64,000 nucleotides of DNA from Streptomyces sp. NBC_00083 (GCF_026343295.1 NZ_JAPELY010000005.1:62001-126000); one strand, 5' to 3'; counted from the stretch's first letter, positions 33,744-42,488 are shown. Numbers and translations are program-made. The notes: generated by a model not told the origin, from the letters alone.

Positions 33744-35146
33744 GCCCGCTCCCCCGCTCGGTCCGCCGCCGCGCCCTTGGCCAGGTCCACGCCCGGCTGG
33801 TCCGGTTCGGCCGCGGCCACCGGCAGGAAGACCGTCACCTCGTAACCGCCCTCGGCCGTCCGCTCCGCCGTCATCACCCCGCCGAGCATCGCCACCCGCT
33901 CCGCCATGCCCGTGAGCCCGTGTCCGGAACCCTGCGAGGGGCCCGGCTCGGCGGTCGCGCGTCCGTTGACGATCCGCAGGCCGAGCCCGCCCAGGACGTA
34001 CCCGATCTCCACCCGCGCCCCCGAGCCCGGCGCGTGCCGCAGGGTGTTGCTGAGCGCCTCCTGGATGATCCGGTACGCCGACAGCTCGACGCCCTGCGGG
34101 AGTTCGCGTACCGCGCCGGTGACGACCTTCTCCACGGGCAGCCCGGCCTCGCGGACGTTGCCGAGCAGGCCGTCGAGGTCGGCGAGGGTGGGCTGCGGGG
34201 CGTCCGGAGCCTCGTAGTCCTCGGCACGTACGACACCGAGCACCCGGCGCAGTTCGGTGAGCGCGGCCACCGCGTTCTCGCGGATCGTGGCGAAGGCCTG
34301 GGCCAGCTCGGGCGGCGGGTTCTCGACCCGGTAGGGCGCGGCCTCCGCCTGGATGGCGACGACCGACATGTGGTGCGCCACCACATCGTGCAGCTCGCGG
34401 GCGATGTTGGTGCGCTCCTCCAGAACGGTCCGCCTGTCCCGCTCCACCGCGGTGACCGACTTCTCCGCGCTGACCTGCCGTTCGGCGTCCTTGCGGATGT
34501 GCACGACGGAGATGACGAGGAGGACGGTGCCGTAGAAGATCGCCATCTGCACGCTGCCCAGCGAGTCGGTGCGACCGCGCAAAGTGCTCATGACCACGCT
34601 GACGGCGAGAGTGACCGCCCACATCCAGGCCGCGACCCGGGGCCGGGTGCGCAGCGCCACCACGACGAGGACGCTCAGGTGCATGAACGCGGTGCCGGGC
34701 GTCCACGGGCTCATGCTGCCGTGGTCCCCGAGCACCCCGGTGATGACGATCACCGCGCACGAGAGCCAGAACGCGCCGATGGGGCGGACGAGCGTCATGA
34801 CCACCGGCACCGCCAGAAGCAGCCCGCTCAGCAGGAACGCGCGGCTCCCCTCGATCCCGCTCAGGCCGCGCGAGTAGCCGAGCAGCAGCGTGACGAAGGC
34901 GAGGAAGCCGACCGCCACGTGGGGCAGCCAGGCCGTCGCCTCGCGCATCCCGCCCCTGCGGCCGCTGCCGCCCCGCGTCCACCGGGGCCGGAGCGGCCGG
35001 TAGGCGAACGCGTCGTGGAACAGGTCCCTGCGCAGCCCTCCGTACGCGTCCATCGCCAACCGGAATTCCGGGGTGCGCTCGGCGGCGCCGCCCGCTGCTG
35101 TGCTGCCGCTCCCCTGCCGGGGCCTGGTCGTCTCGTTCACACCCAC
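33740..35146 (-). CDS. Sensor histidine kinase (NarX/DesK type)
   Basis: A 468-residue membrane sensor. After a hydrophilic N-terminus with several Arg, five or six membrane helices occupy about residues 73-215 (starting LPHVAVGFLAFVTLLLG). A coiled linker follows, then the dimerisation domain with the phosphoacceptor His in NIARELHDVVAHHMSVVAI (near residue 255), and a C-terminal ATPase domain with the N-box-like LSNTLRHAPGSGARV and the G-box GLTGMAERVAMLGG. There is no large extracytoplasmic loop, so the signal is probably sensed within the membrane. It is coupled to the response regulator gene by a 4-nt overlap. Confidence 0.93.
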   Translation of the reverse strand: MGVNETTRPRQGSGSTAAGGAAERTPEFRLAMDAYGGLRRDLFHDAFAYRPLRPRWTRGGSGRRGGMREATAWLPHVAVGFLAFVTLLLGYSRGLSGIEGSRAFLLSGLLLAVPVVMTLVRPIGAFWLSCAVIVITGVLGDHGSMSPWTPGTAFMHLSVLVVVALRTRPRVAAWMWAVTLAVSVVMSTLRGRTDSLGSVQMAIFYGTVLLVISVVHIRKDAERQVSAEKSVTAVERDRRTVLEERTNIARELHDVVAHHMSVVAIQAEAAPYRVENPPPELAQAFATIRENAVAALTELRRVLGVVRAEDYEAPDAPQPTLADLDGLLGNVREAGLPVEKVVTGAVRELPQGVELSAYRIIQEALSNTLRHAPGSGARVEIGYVLGGLGLRIVNGRATAEPGPSQGSGHGLTGMAERVAMLGGVMTAERTAEGGYEVTVFLPVAAAEPDQPGVDLAKGAAADRAGERA

Positions 35147-35236
35147 AACGGTAGGCGGCGGGCCGGGCCGGGTCGTCCGGCGCGATGGGGATCCTGCGGG
35201 ATCCGCCTCAGGGACTACGCCGGGCCCCCGGCCCCC

Positions 35237-35734
35237 TCACGCGCTCGCCGTCACCTTGGCGACGAACGCCGCCACGTTCTGCACCGTCCGCTCGATCTTC
35301 TCCTCCACCGTGAGCGTCTCGTGCAGCCGCGACCCGGGGCCCGGGACCTTCGTGCCGCGTACGTACAGCGAGCAGTCGAGGTCGGCGCAGATGTAGGCGC
35401 CCACCGAGTTCCCCTGCTTGCCGGGCTTGCCCGCCTTCGGCGCGACCATCAGGGAGACTCCGCCGGAGTGGGTGGTCAGGCACATCGAGCACATGCTGCG
35501 CCGCTGCCGGCCGGAGACCGCGCTGGAGCAGCGCAGCGCGAGGCCCTGCGGGCGGCCGTCGAGCTCGACGACGAGGTAGCCGCGGTCGGGTGCCTGCGGG
35601 TCGCGCCAGCCCAGGTAGTCCAGGTCGTCCCAAGGCCGCTCGGCCAGGTCGTGCGGCACGGCCAGGCGCTTGGCCTCGCCCTTCGAGCAGTTCACGAAGG
35701 CGGCGCGGATGTCTTTTTCGGTCAGCGGCTTCAT
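35237..35734 (-). CDS. FBP domain (EF-G-binding type) zinc protein
   Basis: A 165-residue protein with the FBP layout: an N-terminal helical part beginning KPLTEKDIRAAFVNCSKGEAKRL, then a four-Cys treble-clef finger formed by CSMC (near residue 98) and CADLDC (near residue 133). FBP proteins bind translation factor EF-G and in some bacteria protect it from fusidic acid. This one would act in the cytoplasm on ribosomal translocation. The ATG at 35734 lies only 14 bases from the palindromic operator shared with the divergent TetR gene, so repression by that protein is likely. Confidence 0.85.
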   Translation of the reverse strand: MKPLTEKDIRAAFVNCSKGEAKRLAVPHDLAERPWDDLDYLGWRDPQAPDRGYLVVELDGRPQGLALRCSSAVSGRQRRSMCSMCLTTHSGGVSLMVAPKAGKPGKQGNSVGAYICADLDCSLYVRGTKVPGPGSRLHETLTVEEKIERTVQNVAAFVAKVTASA

Positions 35735-35747
35735 GCACACCACAGTA

Positions 35748-35772
35748 ATTTGCCTAAAAGCTTTAGGCAAAT
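35748..35772. promoter_or_regulatory. Palindromic operator between FBP and TetR genes
   Basis: Perfect 11-base arms (ATTTGCCTAAA and its complement) around a 3-base centre AGC. A third half-site, TTTCAGGCAAA, follows at 35782-35792. A -10-like CATAAT (35774-35779) for the TetR gene lies directly between the palindrome and the extra half-site. The size and symmetry are typical of TetR-family operators, so the divergent TetR protein is the likely ligand. Confidence 0.8.
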
Positions 35773-35840
35773 GCATAATTGTTTCAGGCAAAGGGACGCC
35801 GTGCGGCAGTGGCGCGGGAGACACGAGAGGGAGGTCGGGC

Positions 35841-36410
35841 ATGGCACGCGTGGGGCTCACCACCGAACGCCTGGTCCAGGCGGGCGCCGAGCTGGCCGAC
35901 GAGGTCGGCTTCGAGCAGGTGACCGTCTCGGCGCTCGCGAGACGGTTCGACGTGAAGGTCGCGAGCCTGTACTCGCACGTCAAGAACTCCCAGGACCTCA
36001 GGACCCGGCTCGCCCTGCTCGCCCTGGAGGAGCTCGCGGTCCTGGCCGCCGACGCCGTGGCCGGCCGGTCCGGCAAGGACGCGCTCGCCGCGCTCGGCAA
36101 CACCTACCGCGACTACGCCCGCGAGCACCCCGGCCGCTACGCCGCCGGGCAGCTGCGGCTCGATCCGGAGGCGGCGGCGGCGAGCGCGGGCGGCCGGCAC
36201 GCGCGGATGACCCGCGCGATCCTGCGCGGCTACGACCTCACCGAGCCCGACGAGACCCACGCGGTGCGCCTGCTCGGCAGTGTCTTCCACGGCTACATCA
36301 GCCTGGAGATGGGTGGTGGGTTCAGCCACAGCGCCCCGGACACCCAGGCGACCTGGGAACGCACCCTGGACGCGCTCGACGCCCTGCTGCGCAACTGGCC
36401 CGCGTCATGA
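35841..36410 (+). CDS. TetR/AcrR-family regulator
   Basis: A 189-residue repressor. The N-terminal helix-turn-helix covers about residues 7-50 (TTERLVQAGAELADEVGFEQVTVSALARRF, then VKVASLYSHVKNSQDL). The C-terminal domain has the pattern of the WHG-type TetR subgroup (RDYAREHPGRYAAGQL, RLLGSVFHGYISLEMGGGF). The ATG at 35841 is preceded by GAGAGGGAGG. Its stop overlaps the start of the SGNH hydrolase gene by 4 nt. It probably binds the 25-bp palindrome upstream and controls both itself with the hydrolase and the divergent FBP gene. Confidence 0.9.
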   Translation: MARVGLTTERLVQAGAELADEVGFEQVTVSALARRFDVKVASLYSHVKNSQDLRTRLALLALEELAVLAADAVAGRSGKDALAALGNTYRDYAREHPGRYAAGQLRLDPEAAAASAGGRHARMTRAILRGYDLTEPDETHAVRLLGSVFHGYISLEMGGGFSHSAPDTQATWERTLDALDALLRNWPAS

Positions 36411-37642
36411 GCGGCCCCCGCGACCCGAGGGTGGCCACCCCGGCCGGCTCCCCGGTCCCGGCCCCGGGCTCGGTCACCGACCCGATATCCACCCCGATCT
36501 CCGGTCAACTCCTGCGCGGCGCCATCGAGTTGGAGCACACGGAGCGCGGCGTGGTGCCGCACCGGCTGCCCGCGTGGGCGCGCGCCCGCGCCGACGGTCA
36601 GCTCCTCATGGCGGAGGCCCAGCCGTCCGGCGTACGGATCGCCTTCCGCACCCGGGCCACCTCGGTCGAGCTGGACGTGCTCCCCACCAAGCGGGTGTAC
36701 ACCGGCGTTCCGGCCCGCCCGGACGGGGCGTACGACCTGCTCGTCGACGGCCGCCCGGCCGGCCGGGGCAGTGTGGCCGGCGGACATACGCTCACCATCG
36801 ACATGGCCACCGGCACCACCGAGTACCGTCCGGGCGAGCCCGGCACCCTGCGCTTCGACGGGCTCTCCCCCGACGCCAAGGACGTGGAGATCTGGCTGCC
36901 CTACAACGAGGGCGCCGAACTCGTCGCACTGCGCACCGACGCCCCCGTCGAGCCGGTCCCCGACCGGGGCCGCACGGTGTGGCTGCACCACGGCAGTTCG
37001 CTCAGCCACGGCACCGACGCCGCGAGCCCCGCCACCATCTGGCCCGCCCTCGCGGCCTCCCTCGGCGGCGCCGACCTGGTCAACCTGGGTTTCGGCGGCG
37101 GCGCGCTGCTCGACCCGTTCATCGCGCGGACCATGCGGGACACGGCCGCGGACCTGATCAGCGTCAAGATCGGGCTCAACGTGGTCAACGCGGATCTCAT
37201 GCGGCTGCGCGCCTTCGCCCCGGCGGTGCACGGCTTCCTCGACACCATCCGGGACGGGAATCCGGCCGCCCCGCTCCTGGTGATCTCGCCCATCCTGTGC
37301 CCCATCCACGAGGACACCCCCGGCCCCAGCGCCCCCGACCTCGCGGAACTCGCCGCCGGGCGGCTGCGGTTCCGGGCCGCTGGCGACCCGGCGGAACGGG
37401 CGGCCGGCAAGCTCACCCTGTCGGTCATCCGTGCCGAGCTGGCCGCGATCGTGGCGGCCCGTTCGGTGGACGACCCCAACATCCACTATCTGGACGGCCG
37501 TTCGCTCTACGGCGAGCGGGACGCCGAGGAGCTGCCGCTGCCCGACGCCCTCCACCCGGACGCCGCGACCCATCGCCGCATGGGCGAGCGGTTCGCCCAA
37601 CTCGCCTTCAGAGATGGGGCGTTTGGCCGCCGGGGCGACTAG
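36407..37642 (+). CDS. SGNH/GDSL-type hydrolase
   Basis: A 411-residue serine esterase/lipase-like protein. The N-terminal half (to about residue 185) is beta-rich, like the carbohydrate-esterase-type jelly roll seen before some SGNH domains. The SGNH domain then starts with VWLHHGSSLSHGTDA, where Ser in GSS replaces the usual GDS block. Gly in GFGGGALLD, the Asn in KIGLNVVNADL and the final D-x-x-H (LPDALHPDA) match blocks II, III and V. There is no signal peptide, so it acts inside the cell. It is translationally coupled to the TetR gene. The substrate is unknown. Its stop overlaps the convergent gene's stop on CTAG. Confidence 0.85.
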   Translation: MSGPRDPRVATPAGSPVPAPGSVTDPISTPISGQLLRGAIELEHTERGVVPHRLPAWARARADGQLLMAEAQPSGVRIAFRTRATSVELDVLPTKRVYTGVPARPDGAYDLLVDGRPAGRGSVAGGHTLTIDMATGTTEYRPGEPGTLRFDGLSPDAKDVEIWLPYNEGAELVALRTDAPVEPVPDRGRTVWLHHGSSLSHGTDAASPATIWPALAASLGGADLVNLGFGGGALLDPFIARTMRDTAADLISVKIGLNVVNADLMRLRAFAPAVHGFLDTIRDGNPAAPLLVISPILCPIHEDTPGPSAPDLAELAAGRLRFRAAGDPAERAAGKLTLSVIRAELAAIVAARSVDDPNIHYLDGRSLYGERDAEELPLPDALHPDAATHRRMGERFAQLAFRDGAFGRRGD

Positions 37643-38508
37643 TACGCCAGCTGCTCGATCTCCTCGGCCACCACCGCGCACGCGTCGGCGGCGGGGTCGA
37701 TCAGCGGGAAGTGGCCGACGTCGTCCAGCAGGGTGATCCCCACCATCTCGCCGGCCTTCGCCGCCGCGTCCACGTACGCCTCCGCGACGGCCGGCGGGAC
37801 GACGATGTCCTCGCGGCCCTGCACGACGGTGGTGGCGATCCCCGACGGCAGCAGAGCGGACGGGTCGACATGCGGCAGCCGGGCCGCCACCTCATCGTTC
37901 CCGCCGAGGAGTTGGGCGACCGCCCCGGAGCACACCGCAAGGTCGATCGCCGTCGTGAGGTGGGCGATCGGCGCGAGAGCCACGACGCCGCGCAGGGCGG
38001 CCGGGCCGCGGGTGCGCCACGGCGAGCCGGCCGGCAGGACGTGCCGGGCCGCGGCCCACAGCGCGAGCTGACCGCCCGCCGAGTGTCCGGCGAGGACGGT
38101 GCGGCGCGGGTCGGCCTGCGGCACGGCGTCCCGTACGAGCAGCGGAATCGCGTCCAGGGCGGCCGCCACGTCGTCGAAGGTGTCGGGCCAGCGCCCGGCG
38201 ACCGGGCGCTCGCCGCCCTGTTGCGGCAGCAGGCTCCCGCGCCGGTACTCCACGTTGGCGACGGCGAACCCGCGCCGGGCCAGGAAGTCCGCGAGCGGTG
38301 TGAAGTGCGCGCGGTCGTACGGGGCGCGCCAGGCACCGCCGTGCAGCAGGACGACCAGCGGGGCGCCGGCGCGGGCGCCCCTCGGGGCGTAGAAGTCGAC
38401 CACCTGGTCGGGGTGGTCGCCGTAGGCGGCGGTGGCGTCGGGGGCGACGGCCGGATGGGAGAAGGCGGAGGCCTCCTCGGCCGCGTCGCGCTCTGCGGGA
38501 TCCGTCAT
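37639..38508 (-). CDS. Alpha/beta hydrolase, probable kynurenine formamidase
   Basis: A 289-residue alpha/beta hydrolase of the esterase/formamidase group. The oxyanion segment VLLHGGAWRAPYD, the nucleophile elbow LAGHSAGGQLALWAA (Ser), the Asp in QGREDIVVPP and the His in VGHFPLIDP form the triad. Related animal and bacterial enzymes hydrolyse N-formylkynurenine. Just upstream on the same strand are kynureninase and tryptophan 2,3-dioxygenase, so this enzyme would supply the missing second step. I use the ATG at 38508; the longer frame would begin inside the kynU terminator. A perfect hairpin between kynU and this gene suggests it has, in part, its own transcript. Confidence 0.82.
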   Translation of the reverse strand: MTDPAERDAAEEASAFSHPAVAPDATAAYGDHPDQVVDFYAPRGARAGAPLVVLLHGGAWRAPYDRAHFTPLADFLARRGFAVANVEYRRGSLLPQQGGERPVAGRWPDTFDDVAAALDAIPLLVRDAVPQADPRRTVLAGHSAGGQLALWAAARHVLPAGSPWRTRGPAALRGVVALAPIAHLTTAIDLAVCSGAVAQLLGGNDEVAARLPHVDPSALLPSGIATTVVQGREDIVVPPAVAEAYVDAAAKAGEMVGITLLDDVGHFPLIDPAADACAVVAEEIEQLAY

Positions 38509-38547
38509 TCCCCAACCTTTCACCAGGCCAAGCCGGTTGATCACCCG

Positions 38548-38584
38548 GATGCCCCCGGACGCTACCAGGGCGTCCGGGGGCATC
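38548..38584 (-). terminator. Perfect hairpin after kynU
   Basis: Arms of 15 bases (GATGCCCCCGGACGC and its complement) with a 7-base loop, 13 bases past the kynU stop. It should end or attenuate the kynA-kynU transcript before the hydrolase gene, which lies 40 bases further on the same strand. Confidence 0.85.
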
Positions 38585-38596
38585 TTCGCCGGCCGG

Positions 38597-39841
38597 TCAG
38601 CTCAGCAGCGCCGCGAGTTCCGCCGCGGCCCGCCGAGCGTCGGCGAAGCCCACGTACAGCGGGGTGAAGCCGAAGCGCAGGACGTCGGGGCGGCGGAAGT
38701 CGCCCACCACGCCGCGCTCGGTGAGGGCGCGCATCACCTCGCCCGCCTTCTCGCAGCTGAGCGACACCTGGCTGCCGCGCTCGGCGGCGTCCGCCGGGGT
38801 CACCGAGGTGACCCGCCCGGCCGGGACGTACGCCTCGACGCACTCCAGGAAGAAGTCCGTCAGGGCGAGGGACTTGGCCCTGACCGCCTCGATGGAGACG
38901 CCGTCCCACACGTCGAGCGCGGACTCCAGGGCCAGCATGGACAGGATGTCCGGGGTGCCGACCCGGCCGCGGACCGCGCCCTCGCCCGGCGCGTACGCCG
39001 CCCGCATCCCGAACGGGTCCTCGTGCGAGTTCCAGCCGGGCAGCGGGGTGTCGAAGCGGGCCTGGTGGTCGCCGCGTACGTACAGGTACGCCGGTGAACC
39101 GGGCCCGCCGTTCAGGTACTTGTAGGTGCAGCCCACCGCGAGGTCGACGCCGTGCGTGCCGAGGCCGACCGGCAGCGCGCCCGCGCTGTGGCACAGGTCC
39201 CACACCGCGAGGGCGCCGGCCGCGTGGATCGCCGCGGTCGTGCCGGGCAGGTCGTTGAGGCGGCCGGTGCGGTAGTCCACGTGGTTGACCAGGACCGCGG
39301 CCGTGCGGGGGCCGAGGGCGGCCGGGATCTCGGCGGGGGCGAGGGCGCGGACGCGGTGGCCCGTCATGCGCGCCGCGGACTCGGCGACGTAGCCGTCCGT
39401 GGGGAACGTCGAGGCGTCGACGAGGATCTCGTCCCGGTCGCCGCCCTCGCGGTCCTGGGCGGCCAGGCGTACCGCGCCGACCAGCGCCTTGAAGACGTTG
39501 ACGCTCGTCGAGTCGCCGACCACGACGGTGCCGGGCTCCGCGCCGATGAGCGGCGCGATGCGGTCACCGATGCGCTCCGGCGCGCTCCACCAGCCGCTCT
39601 CCTCCCACGAGCGGATGCGCAGCTTCCCCCACTCGCGGGTGATGACGTCCTGCATCCGGGCCGGAACGTGCCGGGGCAGCGCCCCCAGCGAGTTGCCGTC
39701 GAGGTAGACCACGCCGTCGTCGAGGGCGAACAGCTCGCGGTGGCGGGCGAGTCGGTCCGCCGCGTCGAGCGCGGCGGCCTTGTGGGTCAGTGCGTCTGCG
39801 GCGCCGGGCGCCGCGACCGTGTCGGCGAGGGCGTCAGACAT
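38597..39841 (-). CDS. kynU: Kynureninase
   Basis: A PLP enzyme that cleaves kynurenine (or 3-hydroxykynurenine) to anthranilate (or its hydroxy form) and alanine. The 414-residue protein has the family features: VYLDGNSLGALP near residue 45, the PLP phosphate site GDSTSVNVFKAL, WDLCHSAGALPVGL (with the PLP Asp) and the Schiff-base lysine in GCTYKYLNGGPGSPAY. The C-terminal part includes the FRRPDVLRFGFTPLY segment that lines the substrate pocket. Its start lies inside the end of kynA (8-nt overlap), so the two are translationally coupled. Confidence 0.95.
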   Translation of the reverse strand: MSDALADTVAAPGAADALTHKAAALDAADRLARHRELFALDDGVVYLDGNSLGALPRHVPARMQDVITREWGKLRIRSWEESGWWSAPERIGDRIAPLIGAEPGTVVVGDSTSVNVFKALVGAVRLAAQDREGGDRDEILVDASTFPTDGYVAESAARMTGHRVRALAPAEIPAALGPRTAAVLVNHVDYRTGRLNDLPGTTAAIHAAGALAVWDLCHSAGALPVGLGTHGVDLAVGCTYKYLNGGPGSPAYLYVRGDHQARFDTPLPGWNSHEDPFGMRAAYAPGEGAVRGRVGTPDILSMLALESALDVWDGVSIEAVRAKSLALTDFFLECVEAYVPAGRVTSVTPADAAERGSQVSLSCEKAGEVMRALTERGVVGDFRRPDVLRFGFTPLYVGFADARRAAAELAALLS

Positions 39842-40694
39842 GGCTGCGCGCCGTCCACAGCTCGGGGAAGACGCTCTTCGTGGCGCGCTTCTCCAGCCAT
39901 GCGACGCCGGCCGAGCCGCCCGTGCCCGTCTTGGCGCCCATGGCGCGGCGGGTCGCGACGAGATGGTCGTTGCGCCAGCGCCACACCAGTTCGCCGACGT
40001 CGGTCAACGCCTCGCCCAGGCGCACCAGTTCACCGTTCTGGTCGCCGGTGTACAGCTCGGTCCACACCGCTTCGACCTCGGCGGACGGCTCGTACTTGAC
40101 GGTCAGGTCGCGCTGGAGGACCGCGGCGGGGATCGCGTACCCGCGGCGCGAGAGCAGCGCGAGGACCTCGTCGTACAGGCTGGGCTCGCCGAGCGCCTTC
40201 TCCAGCTCGGCGTGGACGCGCGGCGCGCCGCGGTGCGGCACCAGCATGGAGGCGGACTTGTCGCCGAGCAGGAACTCCATCCGGCGGTACATCGCCGACT
40301 GGAACCCGGAGCCCTCGCCGAGCGCCGACCGGTAGGAGTTGAACTGGGCCGGGGTCAGCTGCGCCAGCGGCGTCCACGAGGCGTTGAGCGCCTCCAGCTC
40401 CCGTACCGAACGCTTCAGGGCGTCGACGGCGACCGGCACCCGGTCCGCGCGCAGCGCCCGCGACGCGGTCTCCCACTCGTGCACGATGACCGTGAACCAC
40501 AACTCCATGACCTGGGTGGTGACCAGGAAGACCATCTCGCCCGGGTCGTCCGAGCGCAGGTGCTGGAGGTGGGTGAGGACGTCCGCCTGGACGTAGTCCT
40601 CGTACGGTGTCGTGCCCGCGAAGTCCAGATTCGGGGTCTCCGGCTGGTCGCCCGGTTCGGGCGGCGTCACCGGTTCGGACATCTTTGATGACAT
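39834..40694 (-). CDS. kynA: Tryptophan 2,3-dioxygenase
   Basis: A haem enzyme that opens the indole ring of L-tryptophan to give N-formylkynurenine, the first step of the pathway. The 286-residue protein has the TDO features: YEDYVQADVLTHLQHL (His for substrate), ELWFTVIVHEWETA, GFQSAMYRRMEFLLGDKS and the haem-ligand region VWRWRNDHLVATRRAMGAKTGTGGSAG, named here by its ends (about residues 235-262). An N-terminal Pro-rich extension of 25 residues precedes the core. In Streptomyces the resulting anthranilate or kynurenine feeds primary catabolism or antibiotic precursors. It is the first gene of a kynA-kynU unit. Confidence 0.95.
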   Translation of the reverse strand: MSSKMSEPVTPPEPGDQPETPNLDFAGTTPYEDYVQADVLTHLQHLRSDDPGEMVFLVTTQVMELWFTVIVHEWETASRALRADRVPVAVDALKRSVRELEALNASWTPLAQLTPAQFNSYRSALGEGSGFQSAMYRRMEFLLGDKSASMLVPHRGAPRVHAELEKALGEPSLYDEVLALLSRRGYAIPAAVLQRDLTVKYEPSAEVEAVWTELYTGDQNGELVRLGEALTDVGELVWRWRNDHLVATRRAMGAKTGTGGSAGVAWLEKRATKSVFPELWTARSHV

Positions 40695-40796
40695 CGCTGT
40701 CTCCTCGATGTGTCCGGGTAGCGGTCCGCCCCTTCCTTGGTCGGCATCGGAGCCCCGGTCCCCACCGGCATCATAAGCACGGTTTCGGCCGTCCCG

Positions 40797-41738
40797 TCAG
40801 GGCACCGAGGGGCCCGTGATGAAGGTACCGGCGGCGGTGTAGGGCCAGGCGTTGGACGTGCAGCCGTTGAGGCCCTTGATCTGCTGCATCATCACCGGGG
40901 CCGGTTTGCCCGCACCCGGGCACGCCATGTGCTGGTGGTAGCCGATCAAATGGCCGATCTCGTGGTTGATGATGAGGTGGCGGTACTCGGCGGGCGGCCC
41001 GTCGTACTGCGGCGATCCGGTCACCCAGCGCTTCAGGTTCACGACGACACCGCCGGCGACCTCGCAGTTCAGCTCGCCCCCGGTGTCGCCGACGGAGGCG
41101 CACAGCTTGTCGGTGGTCCTGGGAGTGGCGATCTTGATGACGACGTCGGCGCCGCTCGCGACCAGCTGGAAGCGGCCCTTGCCGTGCGCGGCCCAGCTGC
41201 GCGGGTCGGACAGGATGGCCTGGATGTCGACGGCGGCCTGCTTGGCGGAGACGCCCGACCCGTCCTCGACCTGCACCTGGTAGCGGCGCAGTGGGCCGCC
41301 GGTGCCGACGACCTTGCCGGACGCCTGGGCGGTGGTGAAGGTGCCGGGCCCGGAGCGCGGTACGTCACCGGCCTTCGGGCTGTCCGAGGGGCTCGGCTTC
41401 GGCGACGCCGAGGGCTTGACCGGTGCGGTGTCCACGGGCAGCGGGGGCTGCTCCTCCATGGGGCTCGCCGCGATGTTGCCCGGCTCCGTGGCGGACGAGT
41501 CGCCGCCGGGCCACTGGGCGAGGGCGACTCCGCCGAGCAGGGTGACGGCGATCAGGGAGCCGGCGAGGAGCAGCAGGCGCGAGCGTCCGGTGCGTCTCTG
41601 CGGCCCGCGCCGCCGCTGTCGCGCGGCCCGGCCCTGCGGTGCCCGGCCCTGCGGTGCGGCCCGGCCCTGCGGGCCGCTTCGGCCGGTCGCGCCTGCTCCA
41701 CTCGCGTTCGCGTTGCCGCGGGCGCCTCGCTTGCCCAA
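40797..41738 (-). CDS. DUF3152 metalloprotease-like protein
   Basis: A 313-residue protein exported or membrane-anchored by one N-terminal helix (residues 53-75, LLLLAGSLIAVTLLGGVALAQW), preceded by about 50 basic, Gln/Arg-rich residues and followed by a Ser/Pro-rich stalk. The C-terminal domain has a zinc-protease-like motif, NHEIGHLIGYHQHMACPG (HExxH followed by a third His), as in DUF3152 proteins. The helical N-terminal DNA contains short GC repeats (ARAGxxP-like). The substrate is unknown; the protein probably acts outside the membrane. Confidence 0.85.
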   Translation of the reverse strand: MGKRGARGNANASGAGATGRSGPQGRAAPQGRAPQGRAARQRRRGPQRRTGRSRLLLLAGSLIAVTLLGGVALAQWPGGDSSATEPGNIAASPMEEQPPLPVDTAPVKPSASPKPSPSDSPKAGDVPRSGPGTFTTAQASGKVVGTGGPLRRYQVQVEDGSGVSAKQAAVDIQAILSDPRSWAAHGKGRFQLVASGADVVIKIATPRTTDKLCASVGDTGGELNCEVAGGVVVNLKRWVTGSPQYDGPPAEYRHLIINHEIGHLIGYHQHMACPGAGKPAPVMMQQIKGLNGCTSNAWPYTAAGTFITGPSVP

Positions 41739-41916
41739 GACAGAGCTCTCCCCTGATCCCCGGCTGGAGTTGGGGGGAGAGGAGTGGGGCCTCTGCGCCA
41801 GCCTGTCGATGCGGCCGGGCGCCCGCGATCGTCGTGCTCGCGGGTGCCGGGACCGTCCGTGTCAGACATACAGATGCCACGGACGGCCCGGACGTTCCCT
41901 TTCGGCCGCGAGTGGA

Positions 41917-42330
41917 TCAGCCCAGGGTGTCGGCGGCGAGCGGCGAGGAGTCCCGCAGGAAGGTCGTGCAGCGCTCGTACTCGGCGTCCTCACCGATCGC
42001 CTGCGCGGCGCGGGCCAGCGCGTGCAGGGCGCGCAGGAAGCCGCGGTTGGGCTCGTGCTCGAACGGGACCGGGCCGTGGCCCTTCCACCCGGCGCGGCGC
42101 AGCGAGTCGAGGCCGCGGTGGTAGCCGGTACGGGCGTAGGCGTACGACTCGACGGTGCGTCCGGCGTCGAACGCGTCGTCGGCGAGCTGCGCCCAGGCGA
42201 GGGAGGAGGTGGGGTACTTCGCGGCGACGTCGGCGGGCGCGGTACCGCCGGCGAGCAGCTCGCGCGGCTCCGGGTCGTCGGGGAGGAGGGTGGGGGCGGG
42301 GCCGCCGAGGAGGTTCTCGTGAATGGACAT
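41917..42330 (-). CDS. DUF3151 family protein
   Basis: A 137-residue soluble protein that I recognise as DUF3151 from its start (SIHENLLGGPAPTLLPDDPEPRELL-like, residues 2-26) and the segment KYPTSSLAWAQLADDAFD. It has the helical repeat look of a TPR-like scaffold (YAYARTGYHRGLDSLRRAGW, then GFLRALHALARAAQAIGED). Function is unknown. The ATG at 42330 follows GAGG-type sequence; the open frame continues upstream through GC-rich spacer. Confidence 0.88.
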   Translation of the reverse strand: MSIHENLLGGPAPTLLPDDPEPRELLAGGTAPADVAAKYPTSSLAWAQLADDAFDAGRTVESYAYARTGYHRGLDSLRRAGWKGHGPVPFEHEPNRGFLRALHALARAAQAIGEDAEYERCTTFLRDSSPLAADTLG

Positions 42331-42488
42331 GCGGCCCAGTCTGCCACCGGGTCCCTGCGGGGCTGTCGGAGTGCTCTCCCCCACGCGGGGCCGCCCGCGG
42401 CCGGCCCCGCTTCTCGCGCGGCTCCCCGCGCCCCCGGCCGCTCGGTGCCGGGCGCCCTGGACGGCCTCGGCCGTCACGGGCGCACCGC

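Noticed and set aside
33920..36406. A long open frame on the plus strand running antisense to the sensor kinase and FBP genes and joining the SGNH hydrolase frame.
   Set aside because: The encoded sequence is Arg/Gly/Pro-rich and repetitive, and lacks any family motif. In high-GC DNA such frames arise opposite real genes. Only the part from 36407 is coding.
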